The notes below the pieces were generated by a model. It was given only the letters and a program-made list of their open reading frames with translations. It was not told where the DNA came from and made no database searches. DNA of 64,000 bases from Streptomyces sp. NBC_00223 (GTDB taxonomy: Bacteria > Actinomycetota > Actinomycetes > Streptomycetales > Streptomycetaceae): the NCBI RefSeq assembly GCF_036199905.1, contig NZ_CP108109.1, forward strand, positions 4,711,501-4,775,500. Reading direction: 5' to 3'. The position numbers and the translations under genes are program-made. This document shows positions 51,163 to 59,356 of the stretch, in pieces (the stretch's first letter is position 1; each line of letters opens with the position of its first letter).

Positions 51163-51450
51163 ATGACCGATCGCCACGTCGGGACCGATCAGCTCGCCGC
51201 CGAGCTGCGGGGCTGGCTCACCGACCGCATCGCGGCCTACGTGGGGCGGACCGCCGCCTCCATCGAGGAGTCGGTGCCGCTCGTCGACTACGGCGTCGAC
51301 TCGGTGTTCGCGCTGATCCTGTGCGGCGACCTGGAGGACGAACTGCGCCTGTCTGTGGGGCCCACCCTGGTGGGGGACCACCCCACGGTCGCCGCTCTCG
51401 TACGCCACCTCACGCCGCTGCTGGCCCTCGTAAGTGACGGAGAGTGCTGA
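51163..51450 (+). CDS. Free-standing acyl/peptidyl carrier protein
   Basis: This is a 95-residue carrier protein. ATG 51163 follows AAGGAG; an in-frame ATG at 50962 would add a Pro/Arg-rich leader. The phosphopantetheine site is DYGVDSVFAL with Ser47, preceded by EESVPL. It would tether an acyl or aminoacyl intermediate activated by one of the three ANL ligases. No PKS or NRPS module is visible in the window. It is followed closely by a phosphopantetheinyl transferase gene, which supports a real carrier role. Confidence 0.9.
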   Translation: MTDRHVGTDQLAAELRGWLTDRIAAYVGRTAASIEESVPLVDYGVDSVFALILCGDLEDELRLSVGPTLVGDHPTVAALVRHLTPLLALVSDGEC

Positions 51451-51469
51451 TGGGTGAAGGACGGCTTCG

Positions 51470-52237
51470 GTGAGCGGACGCCGCGAATTCCCCCATTGCC
51501 AGGACGAGCCGCTGGCTGTCCGCGCCACCCCGGCCGACTGGGCCCTGGCGCGCGCCGAGCTGTCCGCCCGGGGCACCGTCGTGCTCTACGCGCGGCCGTC
51601 CGACTGGGCGGCCGAGCCCGACGACGAGCGGCCGGTCAGGGAGCGGCTGGGCCAGGACTGGTCGCGCTACCTGGAGTTGGCGCACCCGGAGGTCGCGCTG
51701 CGCTTTCTGTTCTCGCGCCGGCTGCTGACCTCGGTCGGCGCCGAGGTGGTCGGCGGCAGTCCGGAGGCGCTGGAAGTGCGCTACGGGCCCACCGGGCGGC
51801 CGTACTTGCGCGGCCGCGAGGACATCGACATCAGCGTCAGCCACACCGACGGGCTGACGGTGGTCGGGATGACCACCCGGGGCCTGGTCGGCGTGGACGT
51901 CCGACGGGCCGACCACCCGCTGGACGAGAGCAGGCTCGCCTCCCACGTCTGCACCCCGTACGAGCTGATGTCGCTGACGGCGCTGCCCGCGGCCGAACGG
52001 AACGCCACCCTGCTCCAGTTGCTGACACTGAAAGAGGCGTACAGGAAGGCGGTCGGCCAGTCGGCGCGGTTCCGCTTCAACGAGTTCGGCTTCGGGCCGG
52101 ACGGTGAACCCGTACGAATGCACCGGCCCGACGGGACATCCGGCCCCGGTACTGAGTGGGCGTTCCGCTCGTTCCTGGTGGACGGTCCGCACCGGATCAG
52201 TGTCGCGGTCTACGACGCGGGACTCACCGCGTCGTAG
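51470..52237 (+). CDS. 4'-phosphopantetheinyl transferase (Sfp-type)
   Basis: This is a 255-residue transferase starting at GTG 51470 after GAAGGA. It has the Sfp pattern: a first domain ending GPTGRPYLRG, ISVSHTDGLTVVG near 121-133, the Mg-binding GVDVRR (Asp143), and LTLKEAYRKAVGQ (186-197) with the second acidic motif KEA. It converts apo-carrier protein to holo form using CoA, and its obvious substrate is the carrier encoded 20 bp upstream. A perfect 16-bp hairpin spans its stop codon. Confidence 0.92.
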   Translation: MSGRREFPHCQDEPLAVRATPADWALARAELSARGTVVLYARPSDWAAEPDDERPVRERLGQDWSRYLELAHPEVALRFLFSRRLLTSVGAEVVGGSPEALEVRYGPTGRPYLRGREDIDISVSHTDGLTVVGMTTRGLVGVDVRRADHPLDESRLASHVCTPYELMSLTALPAAERNATLLQLLTLKEAYRKAVGQSARFRFNEFGFGPDGEPVRMHRPDGTSGPGTEWAFRSFLVDGPHRISVAVYDAGLTAS

Positions 52238-52242
52238 ACCGC
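52205..52242 (+). terminator. Perfect 16-bp hairpin spanning the PPTase stop codon
   Basis: GCGGTCTACGACGCGG (52205-52220), loop GACTCA and the exact complement (52227-52242) include the last codons and the TAG stop. A second imperfect inverted repeat follows at about 52246-52288. Together they separate the convergent PPTase and LuxR genes and could terminate in both directions. Confidence 0.75.
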
Positions 52243-52298
52243 AGACCGGTGGGTACCGGCGCCCGGACGGGGGCGCGGTGCCTACCGGGTGTGCGCGT

Positions 52299-53333
52299 TC
52301 ACTCGTCGTGGGCGAGCGTGTCCAGCAGTCCGGCCCGGGTGATTTCCACCCCGGCCTGGAAACGGCTCGACGTTTCGAATTTCTCCATGATCTCGGCGAT
52401 GTGCCGACGGCACGTGCGCACGGACATGCCGAGCCGCCTGGCTATCATTTCGTCCTTGAACCCCTTGGCCATGAGCCGGATTATCGCCAGCTTCATGTCC
52501 TCGTTGATCGAGTCGCTGACCTCCGTGTTGGGGTTGAAGGGCATTGCCGAATTCCAGAGATGTTCTAAAACGGCGCACAGATACCCCACGAGCGTCGGTT
52601 CCCGAACGATGACCGCGCCGGGGGCACGGCCGACCACATTCCGCTCGGGCAGGAAAGCGACTTCGTGATCGTAGATGATCATCCGGTCGATCACCTCGTC
52701 CGTGGTCCGGATCTCGGCGCCCAGTGCGGTGGCGTCGGCGACGTACGCCCGGGTGGCGAGGTCGCTGCGGGCCGGGTGCTGGTAGATCGTCCGCATCTTG
52801 ACGCCGCGTTCCAGGGCCGCGCTCAGCGGGCTGCGGACCGCGGAGAGCAGGGCCGCGGGCCGCGCGCCGCCGGGCTGCACGGTCATTAACTCCGACGTGC
52901 AGCGGTGCGCGTAGTCGTTGAGCATCGCCTGCACCATCGAGACATCGGATATGACGTCGAAGGCCTCGACCCGATTGCGCTCCCGCCGGTCCTCGAAATA
53001 CGTGGGGGCGAGCGACATCAATCGGGTGCGTATCTCCATGACCGCGAACTGAAGGTTGCGGATCTGCTCCTCCGTCGGCCCGACCAGCTCCGAGGTGGCC
53101 GTCGCGGGCCCCACCGGTACGAGTATGTCCGGAAAACCCGGCATCGGGTGGATGAGGCGCAGGTTGCGCAGTACCCGCTCGATACGGTCGATATCGGCCG
53201 TATCGAGCTTCAGCTCAGTGCTCAGGGCCTCGGCTGAAAATCTGCCGAGCCGCACCGCGTGTCGGTATGCGAGAACGCTTGCGTCGTCTAATTCCGTAAA
53301 TCCATTCTCATTGTGATAGTCCCCCGATAGCAT
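52299..53333 (-). CDS. LuxR-type HTH transcriptional regulator with a TTA codon
   Basis: This is a protein of about 344 residues. The N-terminal part (AYRHAVRLGRFSAEALSTELKL, then IERVLRNLRLI) resembles a TrmB-like winged helix. The middle resembles a phospholipase-D-like sensor domain (RGVKMRTIYQHPA). The C-terminus is a LuxR HTH (IRLMAKGFKDEMIARRLGMS, then RTCRRHIAEIMEK). I place the start at ATG 53331-53333; an in-frame GTG at 53384 would add 17 residues. A TTA leucine codon at 52887-52889 makes translation dependent on the bldA tRNA. It is the likely pathway-specific switch for the ANS/carrier operon. Confidence 0.83.
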   Translation of the reverse strand: MLSGDYHNENGFTELDDASVLAYRHAVRLGRFSAEALSTELKLDTADIDRIERVLRNLRLIHPMPGFPDILVPVGPATATSELVGPTEEQIRNLQFAVMEIRTRLMSLAPTYFEDRRERNRVEAFDVISDVSMVQAMLNDYAHRCTSELMTVQPGGARPAALLSAVRSPLSAALERGVKMRTIYQHPARSDLATRAYVADATALGAEIRTTDEVIDRMIIYDHEVAFLPERNVVGRAPGAVIVREPTLVGYLCAVLEHLWNSAMPFNPNTEVSDSINEDMKLAIIRLMAKGFKDEMIARRLGMSVRTCRRHIAEIMEKFETSSRFQAGVEITRAGLLDTLAHDE

Positions 53334-54110
53334 GCGCGATGCAATTCCTTTCGTGAGGTGCACTGTTCGTGGGTGACTATACACAAGAGCGCCTGGGTAA
53401 GGTATATGACTTACCCGCGATTCATCTCAGCTGTTGCGGGCGGCGCGAGGCCGGTCATGAGCTCCGGCGGCCGCCGCCGCGGCCGGCGTACCCGGCGGGC
53501 GTGATCACCGCCTCGCCGGCCCGCGTCGCGCCGGTCGTCATGGCCCCTCGCCGCCCCAACGGGCGTGCGGTGTACGCGGAGTGAGCACTCGCCGGGCCCG
53601 CGGGCGCGGCGTGCCTACCGATCGGTCAGTCCCGCCGGGCCCCGAGTCCCCGTACCGCGCGGGCCGACCCGCCCGGTCGCCGCGGGCGCCCTCGCGCGGC
53701 AACGCCCCCCGTGCGCAAGGGGCGCGCGGCGCGGGAGCGGAATCGGCGAATCGCGATCAAGCGAAATCACCTCAACCCGACCTGTCAGGGCCGCAGTTAC
53801 CCCGGCGATATGAAATGCGGCCGAATTCCCCCTTCTCCGTCAAACGACCCGGGGAGCACGTCACACCATTATCCAGCGCCACTCCCGCCACCCCGATCCC
53901 AGCGTCGGCGTGATCAACTCATGACGTGCGGCATTGGCCCCGGGGCCCCTCGAACTTGATGCCATGCAACTTTTCTGCGCTCGGCTGGCGTAGCTCTGCC
54001 GTCCGGCCGGGAGCACTCTGATTCCGCGGCCCGATCGATCTCCGGACGGGCGGTATCGGCTTTACGCAAAGTCGTTTCGTGGAGAGTTGTCTCACCAACA
54101 GGGGGCTGAA
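53334..54110. other. Long intergenic region with an inverted-repeat block
   Basis: This 777-bp stretch has no gene I can support. Its left part carries repeat blocks B and A (53438-53539), which recur inverted at 54386-54491. The remainder has lower GC in patches (53760-53900 and 54040-54105), suggesting promoters for the divergent LuxR gene and the small secreted peptide gene. Several short reading frames here have no ribosome binding site and look spurious. Confidence 0.5.
53438..53539. repeat. Left repeat unit (block B 53438-53475, block A 53483-53539)
   Basis: Block B is 38 bp and block A is 57 bp. Both recur as reverse complements on the other side of the small peptide gene (B at 54386-54423 with no difference that I see, A at 54435-54491 with two mismatches). 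In both places B lies to the left of A, so each block is inverted but the order is kept. B and A are also loosely complementary to each other, so each unit could fold as a long hairpin. Confidence 0.85.
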
Positions 54111-54293
54111 ATGCAGTTTGTGCAGATCAAGGACAAAGTCATCGGCAGACTCCTGCCCGTGCTGGCCGTCTCGGCCGTCATAGCGGGCGTGCAGATTCCG
54201 GCCCACGCCGCCGGCGGCGGCCCGGCCGTGCCCACGCCGCACCCGACCGTGAAGCCGACCGGCTACGGCCCCGACGACATCGGCTGGGGCTGA
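54111..54293 (+). CDS. Small secreted peptide precursor of unknown function
   Basis: This is a 60-residue protein. ATG 54111 follows GGGGGCTGAA. It has a basic N-terminus (QFVQIKDKVIGR), a hydrophobic core (LLPVLAVSAVIAGV) and a probable signal-peptidase site after PAHA near residue 33. That would release a mature peptide of about 27 residues rich in Gly, Pro and Thr, ending GYGPDDIGWG. I recognise no family. It is flanked by the inverted repeat units and followed by a strong hairpin. It could be an extracellular signalling or morphogenetic peptide; a ribosomally made natural-product precursor is less likely because no modifying enzyme is adjacent. Confidence 0.65.
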   Translation: MQFVQIKDKVIGRLLPVLAVSAVIAGVQIPAHAAGGGPAVPTPHPTVKPTGYGPDDIGWG

Positions 54294-54299
54294 CCGGTA

Positions 54300-54323
54300 G
54301 CCCGGGCCGGAGCCGGCCCGGGC
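54300..54323 (+). terminator. Hairpin terminator after the small peptide gene
   Basis: GCCCGGGCCGG, AG, CCGGCCCGGGC forms a very GC-rich perfect inverted repeat starting 7 bp after the stop codon. Confidence 0.65.
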
Positions 54324-54385
54324 ACCCCTCGCCCGTGTCCCGCGGACGATGCCCGGTGCCGCTCCTTCCGGTACGGCGGCGTGGC

Positions 54386-54491
54386 GGCGGCCGCCGGAGC
54401 TCATGACCGGCCTCGCGCCGCCCGGGACAGCTGGGACGACCGGCGCGACGCGGGCCGGCGAGGCGGTGATCACGCCCGTCGGGTACGTCGG
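54386..54491. repeat. Right repeat unit (inverted B 54386-54423, inverted A 54435-54491)
   Basis: This is the reverse-complement copy of both blocks of the left unit, in the intergenic region between the small peptide gene and the 3' end of dxr. The spacing between blocks is 11 bp here against 7 bp on the left. See the left unit at 53438-53539. Confidence 0.85.
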
Positions 54492-54524
54492 CGCCGGGCC
54501 GTCCGCGACAGGCCGGTCCCGGCC

Positions 54525-55784
54525 TCAGGCCGCCAGGCTCCGCACGCGCTCACGGGCGCGGCGCTCCGCGGTCTGAATGTCGGCCAGGGCGAGGGGAGTC
54601 GAGGGCGCGGCGGCCGCGACGTCGTCGAGCACCTTCGCCACCGTGTCCACGATGCCGGTGAACGGTACGGCGCCGTCGAGGAAGAGCCGCACGCACTCCT
54701 CGTTGGCGGCGTTGAAGACCGCCGGGGCCACGCCGCCGGCCCGGCCCGCCCGCCGCGCCAGGTCCACCGCGGGGAACGCCTCCCCGTCGAGCGGGAAGAA
54801 CTGCCAGGTTCCCGCGGTGGACCAGTCGCAGGCGGGTGCCGCGTCCTCGACGCGCCCGGGCCAGCCGAGACCGAGCGCGATCGGGACGCGCATGTCGGGC
54901 GGGCTGACCTGGGCCAGCGTCGAGCCGTCGGTGTACTCGACCATCGAGTGCACCACCGACTGCGGATGGACCACGACGTCGATCCGGTCGAGCCCGATGC
55001 CGAAGAGCAGCCCGGCCTCGATCACCTCAAGGCCCTTGTTCACCATCGTCGCCGAGTTCACCGTCACCAGCGGACCCATGGACCAGGTCGGGTGCGCCAG
55101 GGCCTCGGCCGGGGTGACCCGGTCGAGCGAGGCGCGGTCGCGGCCGCGGAACGGCCCGCCGCTCGCGGTCAGCACCAGCCGGCGGACCTCGGCGCGGGAG
55201 TTGCCCGCCAGGCACTGGAAGAGCGCCGAGTGCTCGGAGTCGACGGGTACGACCTGTCCGCGCCGGGCCAGCCGCTCGACCAGCGGCCCGCCGGCGACCA
55301 GCGACTCCTTGTTCGCCAGCGCCAGCGTCCTGCCCGCCTCCAGCGCGGCCAGCGTCGGGGCAAGGCCGACCGAACCGGTCACGGCGTTGAGGACCGTGTG
55401 GCACTCGGCGCCCGCCAGTTCGGTGGCGGCGTCCGGCCCCGCCACGATCCGCGGCAGCGGCCGGCCGTCCGCGTACCGCCGCAGCTCCTCCGCCAGCGCG
55501 GGCCCGGCCTCGGCCCGTGAGGTGCCCACCTGGGAAACGCCCAGGTCCAGCGCCTGCCGGGCCAGCAGCGCCAGATTCCCTGTGCCCGCCGCCAGCGCGA
55601 CCACTCGGAAGCGGTCGGGGTTACGGGTCACCACGTCGACCGCCTGGGTGCCGATCGACCCGGTCGCGCCCAGGACGACCAGCTCGCGCGGGCCGCTGTC
55701 CGGCGGTACGGCGGCCAGCGGATCGGCCATCGGGCCGCGCGTCGTCGTGGTGGCGGTCGTGTCAGTGCCGGCCGTGTCCCTCAT
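54525..55784 (-). CDS. dxr: 1-deoxy-D-xylulose-5-phosphate reductoisomerase (cluster copy)
   Basis: This is a 419-residue MEP-pathway enzyme that converts DXP to 2-C-methyl-D-erythritol 4-phosphate with NADPH and a divalent metal. It has the NADPH motif GATGSIGTQAVDVV (39-52), ALANKESLVAGG, the metal-binding PVDSEHSALFQC and the substrate loop LTASGGPFRG. NSATMVNKGLEVIEAGLLFG completes the set. ATG 55782-55784 overlaps the ferredoxin stop (ATGA), and a second in-frame ATG lies 18 codons in. It is the last gene of a leftward operon with the 2-oxoacid oxidoreductase and ferredoxin, and matches ispE and ispG elsewhere in the cluster. Confidence 0.95.
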   Translation of the reverse strand: MRDTAGTDTTATTTTRGPMADPLAAVPPDSGPRELVVLGATGSIGTQAVDVVTRNPDRFRVVALAAGTGNLALLARQALDLGVSQVGTSRAEAGPALAEELRRYADGRPLPRIVAGPDAATELAGAECHTVLNAVTGSVGLAPTLAALEAGRTLALANKESLVAGGPLVERLARRGQVVPVDSEHSALFQCLAGNSRAEVRRLVLTASGGPFRGRDRASLDRVTPAEALAHPTWSMGPLVTVNSATMVNKGLEVIEAGLLFGIGLDRIDVVVHPQSVVHSMVEYTDGSTLAQVSPPDMRVPIALGLGWPGRVEDAAPACDWSTAGTWQFFPLDGEAFPAVDLARRAGRAGGVAPAVFNAANEECVRLFLDGAVPFTGIVDTVAKVLDDVAAAAPSTPLALADIQTAERRARERVRSLAA

Positions 55785-56101
55785 ACGACACCGCCCGCCG
55801 ACTCGGCCACGACCGGGTGGTCGGCGGCGAGCGGCCCGTGGCCCGACGCCCCGCCCGGGGAGCCGACCGCGTCGAAGAACTCCGCGTTCGCCCGCTGGAA
55901 CGGCGCCCACTCGGTCGGCACGTCGTCCTCGTAGAAGATGGCCTCGACCGGACAGACCGGCTCGCACGCCCCGCAGTCCACGCACTCGTCGGGGTGCACA
56001 TAGAGCATCCGCGGGCCCTCGTAGATGCAGTCGACCGGGCACTCCTCGACGCAGGCCCGGTCCTTGACGTCGACACAGGGCTCGGCGATCACGTAGGTCA
56101 T
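55781..56101 (-). CDS. Seven-iron (3Fe-4S/4Fe-4S) ferredoxin
   Basis: This is a 106-residue FdxA-type ferredoxin. Cys9, 17, 21 and 25 (with CPVDC) and Cys40, 43, 46 and 50 (DCGACEPVCP) provide ligands for one 3Fe-4S and one 4Fe-4S cluster. It sits between the oxidoreductase beta subunit and dxr, overlapping both by ATGA. The gene order suggests that electrons released by 2-oxoacid oxidation are passed to this ferredoxin and then to the iron-sulphur MEP enzymes IspG and IspH. Confidence 0.95.
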   Translation of the reverse strand: MTYVIAEPCVDVKDRACVEECPVDCIYEGPRMLYVHPDECVDCGACEPVCPVEAIFYEDDVPTEWAPFQRANAEFFDAVGSPGGASGHGPLAADHPVVAESAGGVV

Positions 56102-57174
56102 ACGGTGCTCCTGGAGTGGGGACTCGCGGGGCTGGCGGCGGCGGGGCGTACGGTCCAGGTGTCGCTGCCGGCGAGCATCGTGGACAGGTCGCCCTTGCCC
56201 TGCCGGACCACGGCCTGCTCCAACTGCTCGGCCATCTGCGTGTCGTAGACCGGCCGGTCGATGTCCCGCAGCACCCCGATCGGTACGGGGACCTGCTGAC
56301 GGGCGAGCGCGAACGCCCGCGCGGGGTCGTCGGTACGGGCGTCGTGGACGACGACGCGGGACGCGTTGTCGGCGGTGACCGGCGCGGTGTGGAGGCGGCC
56401 GGACTCGTTGCAGAACATGCCCAGTCGGTGGTCCGGGGTCCCGAACAGGACGGGTTCGCCGTGCTCAAGGCGGATCAGCGCGCTCTCGGCGGTGGTCCGG
56501 TCCTTGAGCGCGTCGAAGGCGCCGTCGTTGAAGATGTTGCAGTTCTGGTAGATCTCCACCAGTGCCGTGCCCTGGTGGGCGGCGGCCGCGCGCAGTACGG
56601 ACTGGAGATGGGCGCGGTCGGAGTCGATGGTCCGGGCGACGAAGGAGGCTTCGGCGCCGATCGCCAGGGCGAGGGGGTTGAAGGGTGCGTCCAGTGAGCC
56701 CATCGGTGTCGATTTGGTGATTTTGCCGATTTCGGAGGTGGGGCTGTACTGGCCTTTGGTCAGTCCGTAGATCCGGTTGTTGAAGAGCAGGATCTTGAGG
56801 TTGACGTTCCGCCGCAGGGCGTGGATCAGATGATTGCCGCCGATGGACAGGGCGTCGCCGTCTCCCGTCACGACCCACACACTCAGATCGCGGCGTGAGG
56901 TGGCGAGGCCGGTGGCGATGGCGGGGGCGCGGCCGTGGATGGAGTGCATGCCGTAGGTGTTCATGTAGTAGGGAAAACGGGACGAGCACCCGATCCCCGA
57001 GATGAACACGACGTTTTCCTTGGCGAGGCCGAGTTCGGGCATGAAGGACTGGACGGCCGCGAGGATGGCGTAGTCGCCGCATCCGGGGCACCAGCGGACT
57101 TCCTGGTCGGACTTGAAGTCCTTCATGCTCTGTTTGGCCTCGGCTTTGGGCACGAGTGCCAGTGCCTCAGACAT
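56098..57174 (-). CDS. korB: 2-oxoacid:ferredoxin oxidoreductase beta subunit
   Basis: This is a 358-residue TPP-binding subunit with cluster cysteines in WCPGCGDY (Cys29, Cys32) and Cys63 in SGIGCSSRFP. The TPP motif begins VTGDGDALSIGGNHL at about 102-116, and LFNNRIYGLTKGQYSPTS is highly typical. With the alpha subunit it oxidatively decarboxylates 2-oxoglutarate or pyruvate to an acyl-CoA and reduces ferredoxin. ATG 57172-57174 overlaps the stop of the alpha gene. The C-terminal 20 residues are variable and Ala/Ser-rich. Confidence 0.93.
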   Translation of the reverse strand: MSEALALVPKAEAKQSMKDFKSDQEVRWCPGCGDYAILAAVQSFMPELGLAKENVVFISGIGCSSRFPYYMNTYGMHSIHGRAPAIATGLATSRRDLSVWVVTGDGDALSIGGNHLIHALRRNVNLKILLFNNRIYGLTKGQYSPTSEIGKITKSTPMGSLDAPFNPLALAIGAEASFVARTIDSDRAHLQSVLRAAAAHQGTALVEIYQNCNIFNDGAFDALKDRTTAESALIRLEHGEPVLFGTPDHRLGMFCNESGRLHTAPVTADNASRVVVHDARTDDPARAFALARQQVPVPIGVLRDIDRPVYDTQMAEQLEQAVVRQGKGDLSTMLAGSDTWTVRPAAASPASPHSRSTV

Positions 57175-59050
57175 GCGCACTCCCCTCGGGGCTCAGTTCC
57201 GTGATGGCCCGGGCCAGTTGTTCGGCTTTGAAGGGCAGTCCGGTGACTTGTGTGTATGAGTGGGCGTCGATCAGGTATCTGGCCCGGATGAGGTGGGCGA
57301 GCTGGCCGAGGTTCATTTCGGGGACGAGGACGCGGTCGTAGGCGGCCAGGATGTTGCCGAGGTTGGCGGGGAAGGGGTTGAGGTGGCGCAGGTGTGCCTG
57401 GGCGACGTGGCCGCCTTCTGCGCGGATACGGCGGACGGCTGCGGTGATCGGCCCGTAGGTCGAGCCCCACCCGAGCACCAGCGTGCGGGCCTCCCCACCG
57501 GGATCGTCGACTTCAAGGTCGGGGACTTTGATGTTGTCGATTTTGGCCTGGCGGGTGCGGACCATGAGGTCGTGGTTGGCGGGGTCGTAGCTGATGTTGC
57601 CGGTGCCGTCCTGTTTCTCGATCCCGCCGATGCGGTGTTCCAGGCCGGGGGTGCCGGGCACGGCCCAGGGCCGGGCGAGGGTCTCGGGGTCGCGGAGGTA
57701 GGGCCAGAAGGTTTCGCTGCCGTCCGCCTCGGTGTGGTTCAGCGTCGTGGCGAACTGCACCCGCAGGTCGGGGAGTTCGGCTACTTCGGGGATGCGCCAG
57801 GGTTCGGAGCCGTTGGCGAGGTAGCCGTCGGAGAGCAGGAAGACCGGCGTGCGGTAGGCCAGGGCGATGCGGGCGGCCTCCAGCGCTGCGGTGAAGCAGT
57901 CGGCGGGGGTTGCGGGGGCGATGATGGGGACGGGGGCTTCGCCGTTGCGTCCGTACATGGCCTGGAGGAGGTCGGCCTGTTCGGTTTTGGTGGGCAGGCC
58001 GGTGGAGGGGCCGCCGCGCTGGATGTCGATGATCAGCAGCGGCAGCTCCAGGGACACGGCCAGGCCGATGGTCTCGGATTTGAGTGCGACGCCGGGGCCG
58101 GAGGTGGTGGTGACGGCCAGGGCGCCGCCGAAGGCGGCTCCGAGGGCTGCGCCGATGGCGGCGATCTCGTCCTCGGCCTGGAACGTTCTGACGCCGAAGT
58201 TCTTGTGGCGGCTGAGTTCGTGGAGGATGTCGGAGGCCGGGGTGATCGGGTACGAGCCGAGATACAGCGGCAGTTCGCTCTGGGTGGAGGCGGCGATGAG
58301 GCCGTAGGACAGGGCGAGGTTCCCGGAGATGTTGCGGTACGTGCCGGCGGGGAAGGCGCTGGTGGCGGGCTGGACTTCGTAGGAGACGGCGAAGTCCTCG
58401 GTGGTCTCGCCGAAGTTCCACCCGGCGCGGTAGGCGAGGATGTTCGCTTCGGCGATGTCGGGTTTCTTCGCGAATTTTTTGCGGAGGAAGGCTTCGGTGC
58501 CGTCGGTGGGGCGGTGGTACATCCAGGAGAGCAGGCCGAGGGCGAACATGTTCTTGGCGCGTTCGGCGTCTTTTCGGGCCAGTCCGCTGTCCTTGAGGGC
58601 TTCCAGTGTCAGTGTCGTCAGCGGCACCGGGTGGACCGAGTACGCCTCCAGGGACCCGTCGTCCAGCGGACTGGCCGCGTACCCGACCTTCGTCATGGCG
58701 CGTTTGGTGAACTCGTCGGTGTTGACGATGATCTCGGCGCCGCGGGGGAGGTCGTGGAGGTTGGCTTTGAGGGCGGCGGGGTTCATCGCGACGAGGACGT
58801 TGGGTGCGTCGCCGGGGGTGAGGATGTCGTGGTCGGCGAAGTGGAGCTGGAAGGAGGACACGCCGGGGAGGGTGCCTGCGGGGGCGCGGATCTCGGCGGG
58901 GAAGTTCGGCAGGGTCGACAGGTCGTTGCCGAACGACGCGGTCTCCGAGGTGAAGCGGTCACCGGTGAGCTGCATCCCGTCACCGGAATCCCCGGCAAAC
59001 CGGATGATCACCCGATCGAGACGAGTCACCCTCTTGCTGTGAGTGAGCAC
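57167..59050 (-). CDS. korA: 2-oxoacid:ferredoxin oxidoreductase fused gamma/alpha subunit
   Basis: This is a 627-residue subunit starting at GTG 59048-59050, nine bases after AGGAGG; a longer frame to 59191 lacks support. The gamma domain comes first (VIIRFAGDSGDGMQLTGDRF near 14-33). It is followed by the alpha pyrimidine-binding domain (LGSYPITPASDILHELS, AEDEIAAIGAALGAAF, TTTSGPGVALKSETIGLAVS) and a C-terminal transketolase-like domain. It forms the catalytic complex with KorB. As the first gene of the leftward korA-korB-fdx-dxr operon, it shares a 306-bp divergent region with the LuxR/ATPase regulator. Confidence 0.93.
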   Translation of the reverse strand: MLTHSKRVTRLDRVIIRFAGDSGDGMQLTGDRFTSETASFGNDLSTLPNFPAEIRAPAGTLPGVSSFQLHFADHDILTPGDAPNVLVAMNPAALKANLHDLPRGAEIIVNTDEFTKRAMTKVGYAASPLDDGSLEAYSVHPVPLTTLTLEALKDSGLARKDAERAKNMFALGLLSWMYHRPTDGTEAFLRKKFAKKPDIAEANILAYRAGWNFGETTEDFAVSYEVQPATSAFPAGTYRNISGNLALSYGLIAASTQSELPLYLGSYPITPASDILHELSRHKNFGVRTFQAEDEIAAIGAALGAAFGGALAVTTTSGPGVALKSETIGLAVSLELPLLIIDIQRGGPSTGLPTKTEQADLLQAMYGRNGEAPVPIIAPATPADCFTAALEAARIALAYRTPVFLLSDGYLANGSEPWRIPEVAELPDLRVQFATTLNHTEADGSETFWPYLRDPETLARPWAVPGTPGLEHRIGGIEKQDGTGNISYDPANHDLMVRTRQAKIDNIKVPDLEVDDPGGEARTLVLGWGSTYGPITAAVRRIRAEGGHVAQAHLRHLNPFPANLGNILAAYDRVLVPEMNLGQLAHLIRARYLIDAHSYTQVTGLPFKAEQLARAITELSPEGSAHV

Positions 59051-59356
59051 TGTCCTGGTCCTCCTGAAAGACCTCGCCGATGTGAGGGCCGTCCTTGCTT
59101 GCGCACCCCGGCGGAGTGCCGAGGGCGTGCCGCGCATGCTGGCAGTCGCCGCCTTTACGTCGACTAAAGATCGCGGCGCCGAACCCGCCACGAGGGCGGC
59201 GAAGTCGGCTGCCGCGGCCCGCGGTCCTCCTTTCAGAGGCGCTTAAGTGGCTGATTCGTACCGTGACCCCCAGTCCGGTGAGCCCGCCGCATGATTTCCG
59301 TGGTGCGGCTCGGTGTACGAAGGACGAGATTCCGGTCTGGCCTTCGAAGGGGGAAC
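59051..59356. promoter_or_regulatory. Divergent promoter region between korA and the LAL-type regulator
   Basis: This is a 306-bp intergenic region with no gene. A less GC-rich patch around 59155-59175 (TTTACGTCGACTAAAG) is the most promoter-like segment. The adjacent LuxR/ATPase regulator is a natural candidate to act here. No defined operator could be recognised by eye. Confidence 0.4.

Noticed and set aside
54111..54293. Lanthipeptide or other modified-peptide precursor
   Set aside because: It has a Sec-type signal peptide, no Cys/Ser-rich core and no maturation enzyme nearby. I kept it as a secreted peptide of unknown function.
53369..54473. Short reading frames through the repeat units (53369-53584 plus strand, 53919-54473 minus strand)
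   Set aside because: They share a peptide stretch only because they read the same inverted repeat, and neither has a ribosome binding site or a domain.
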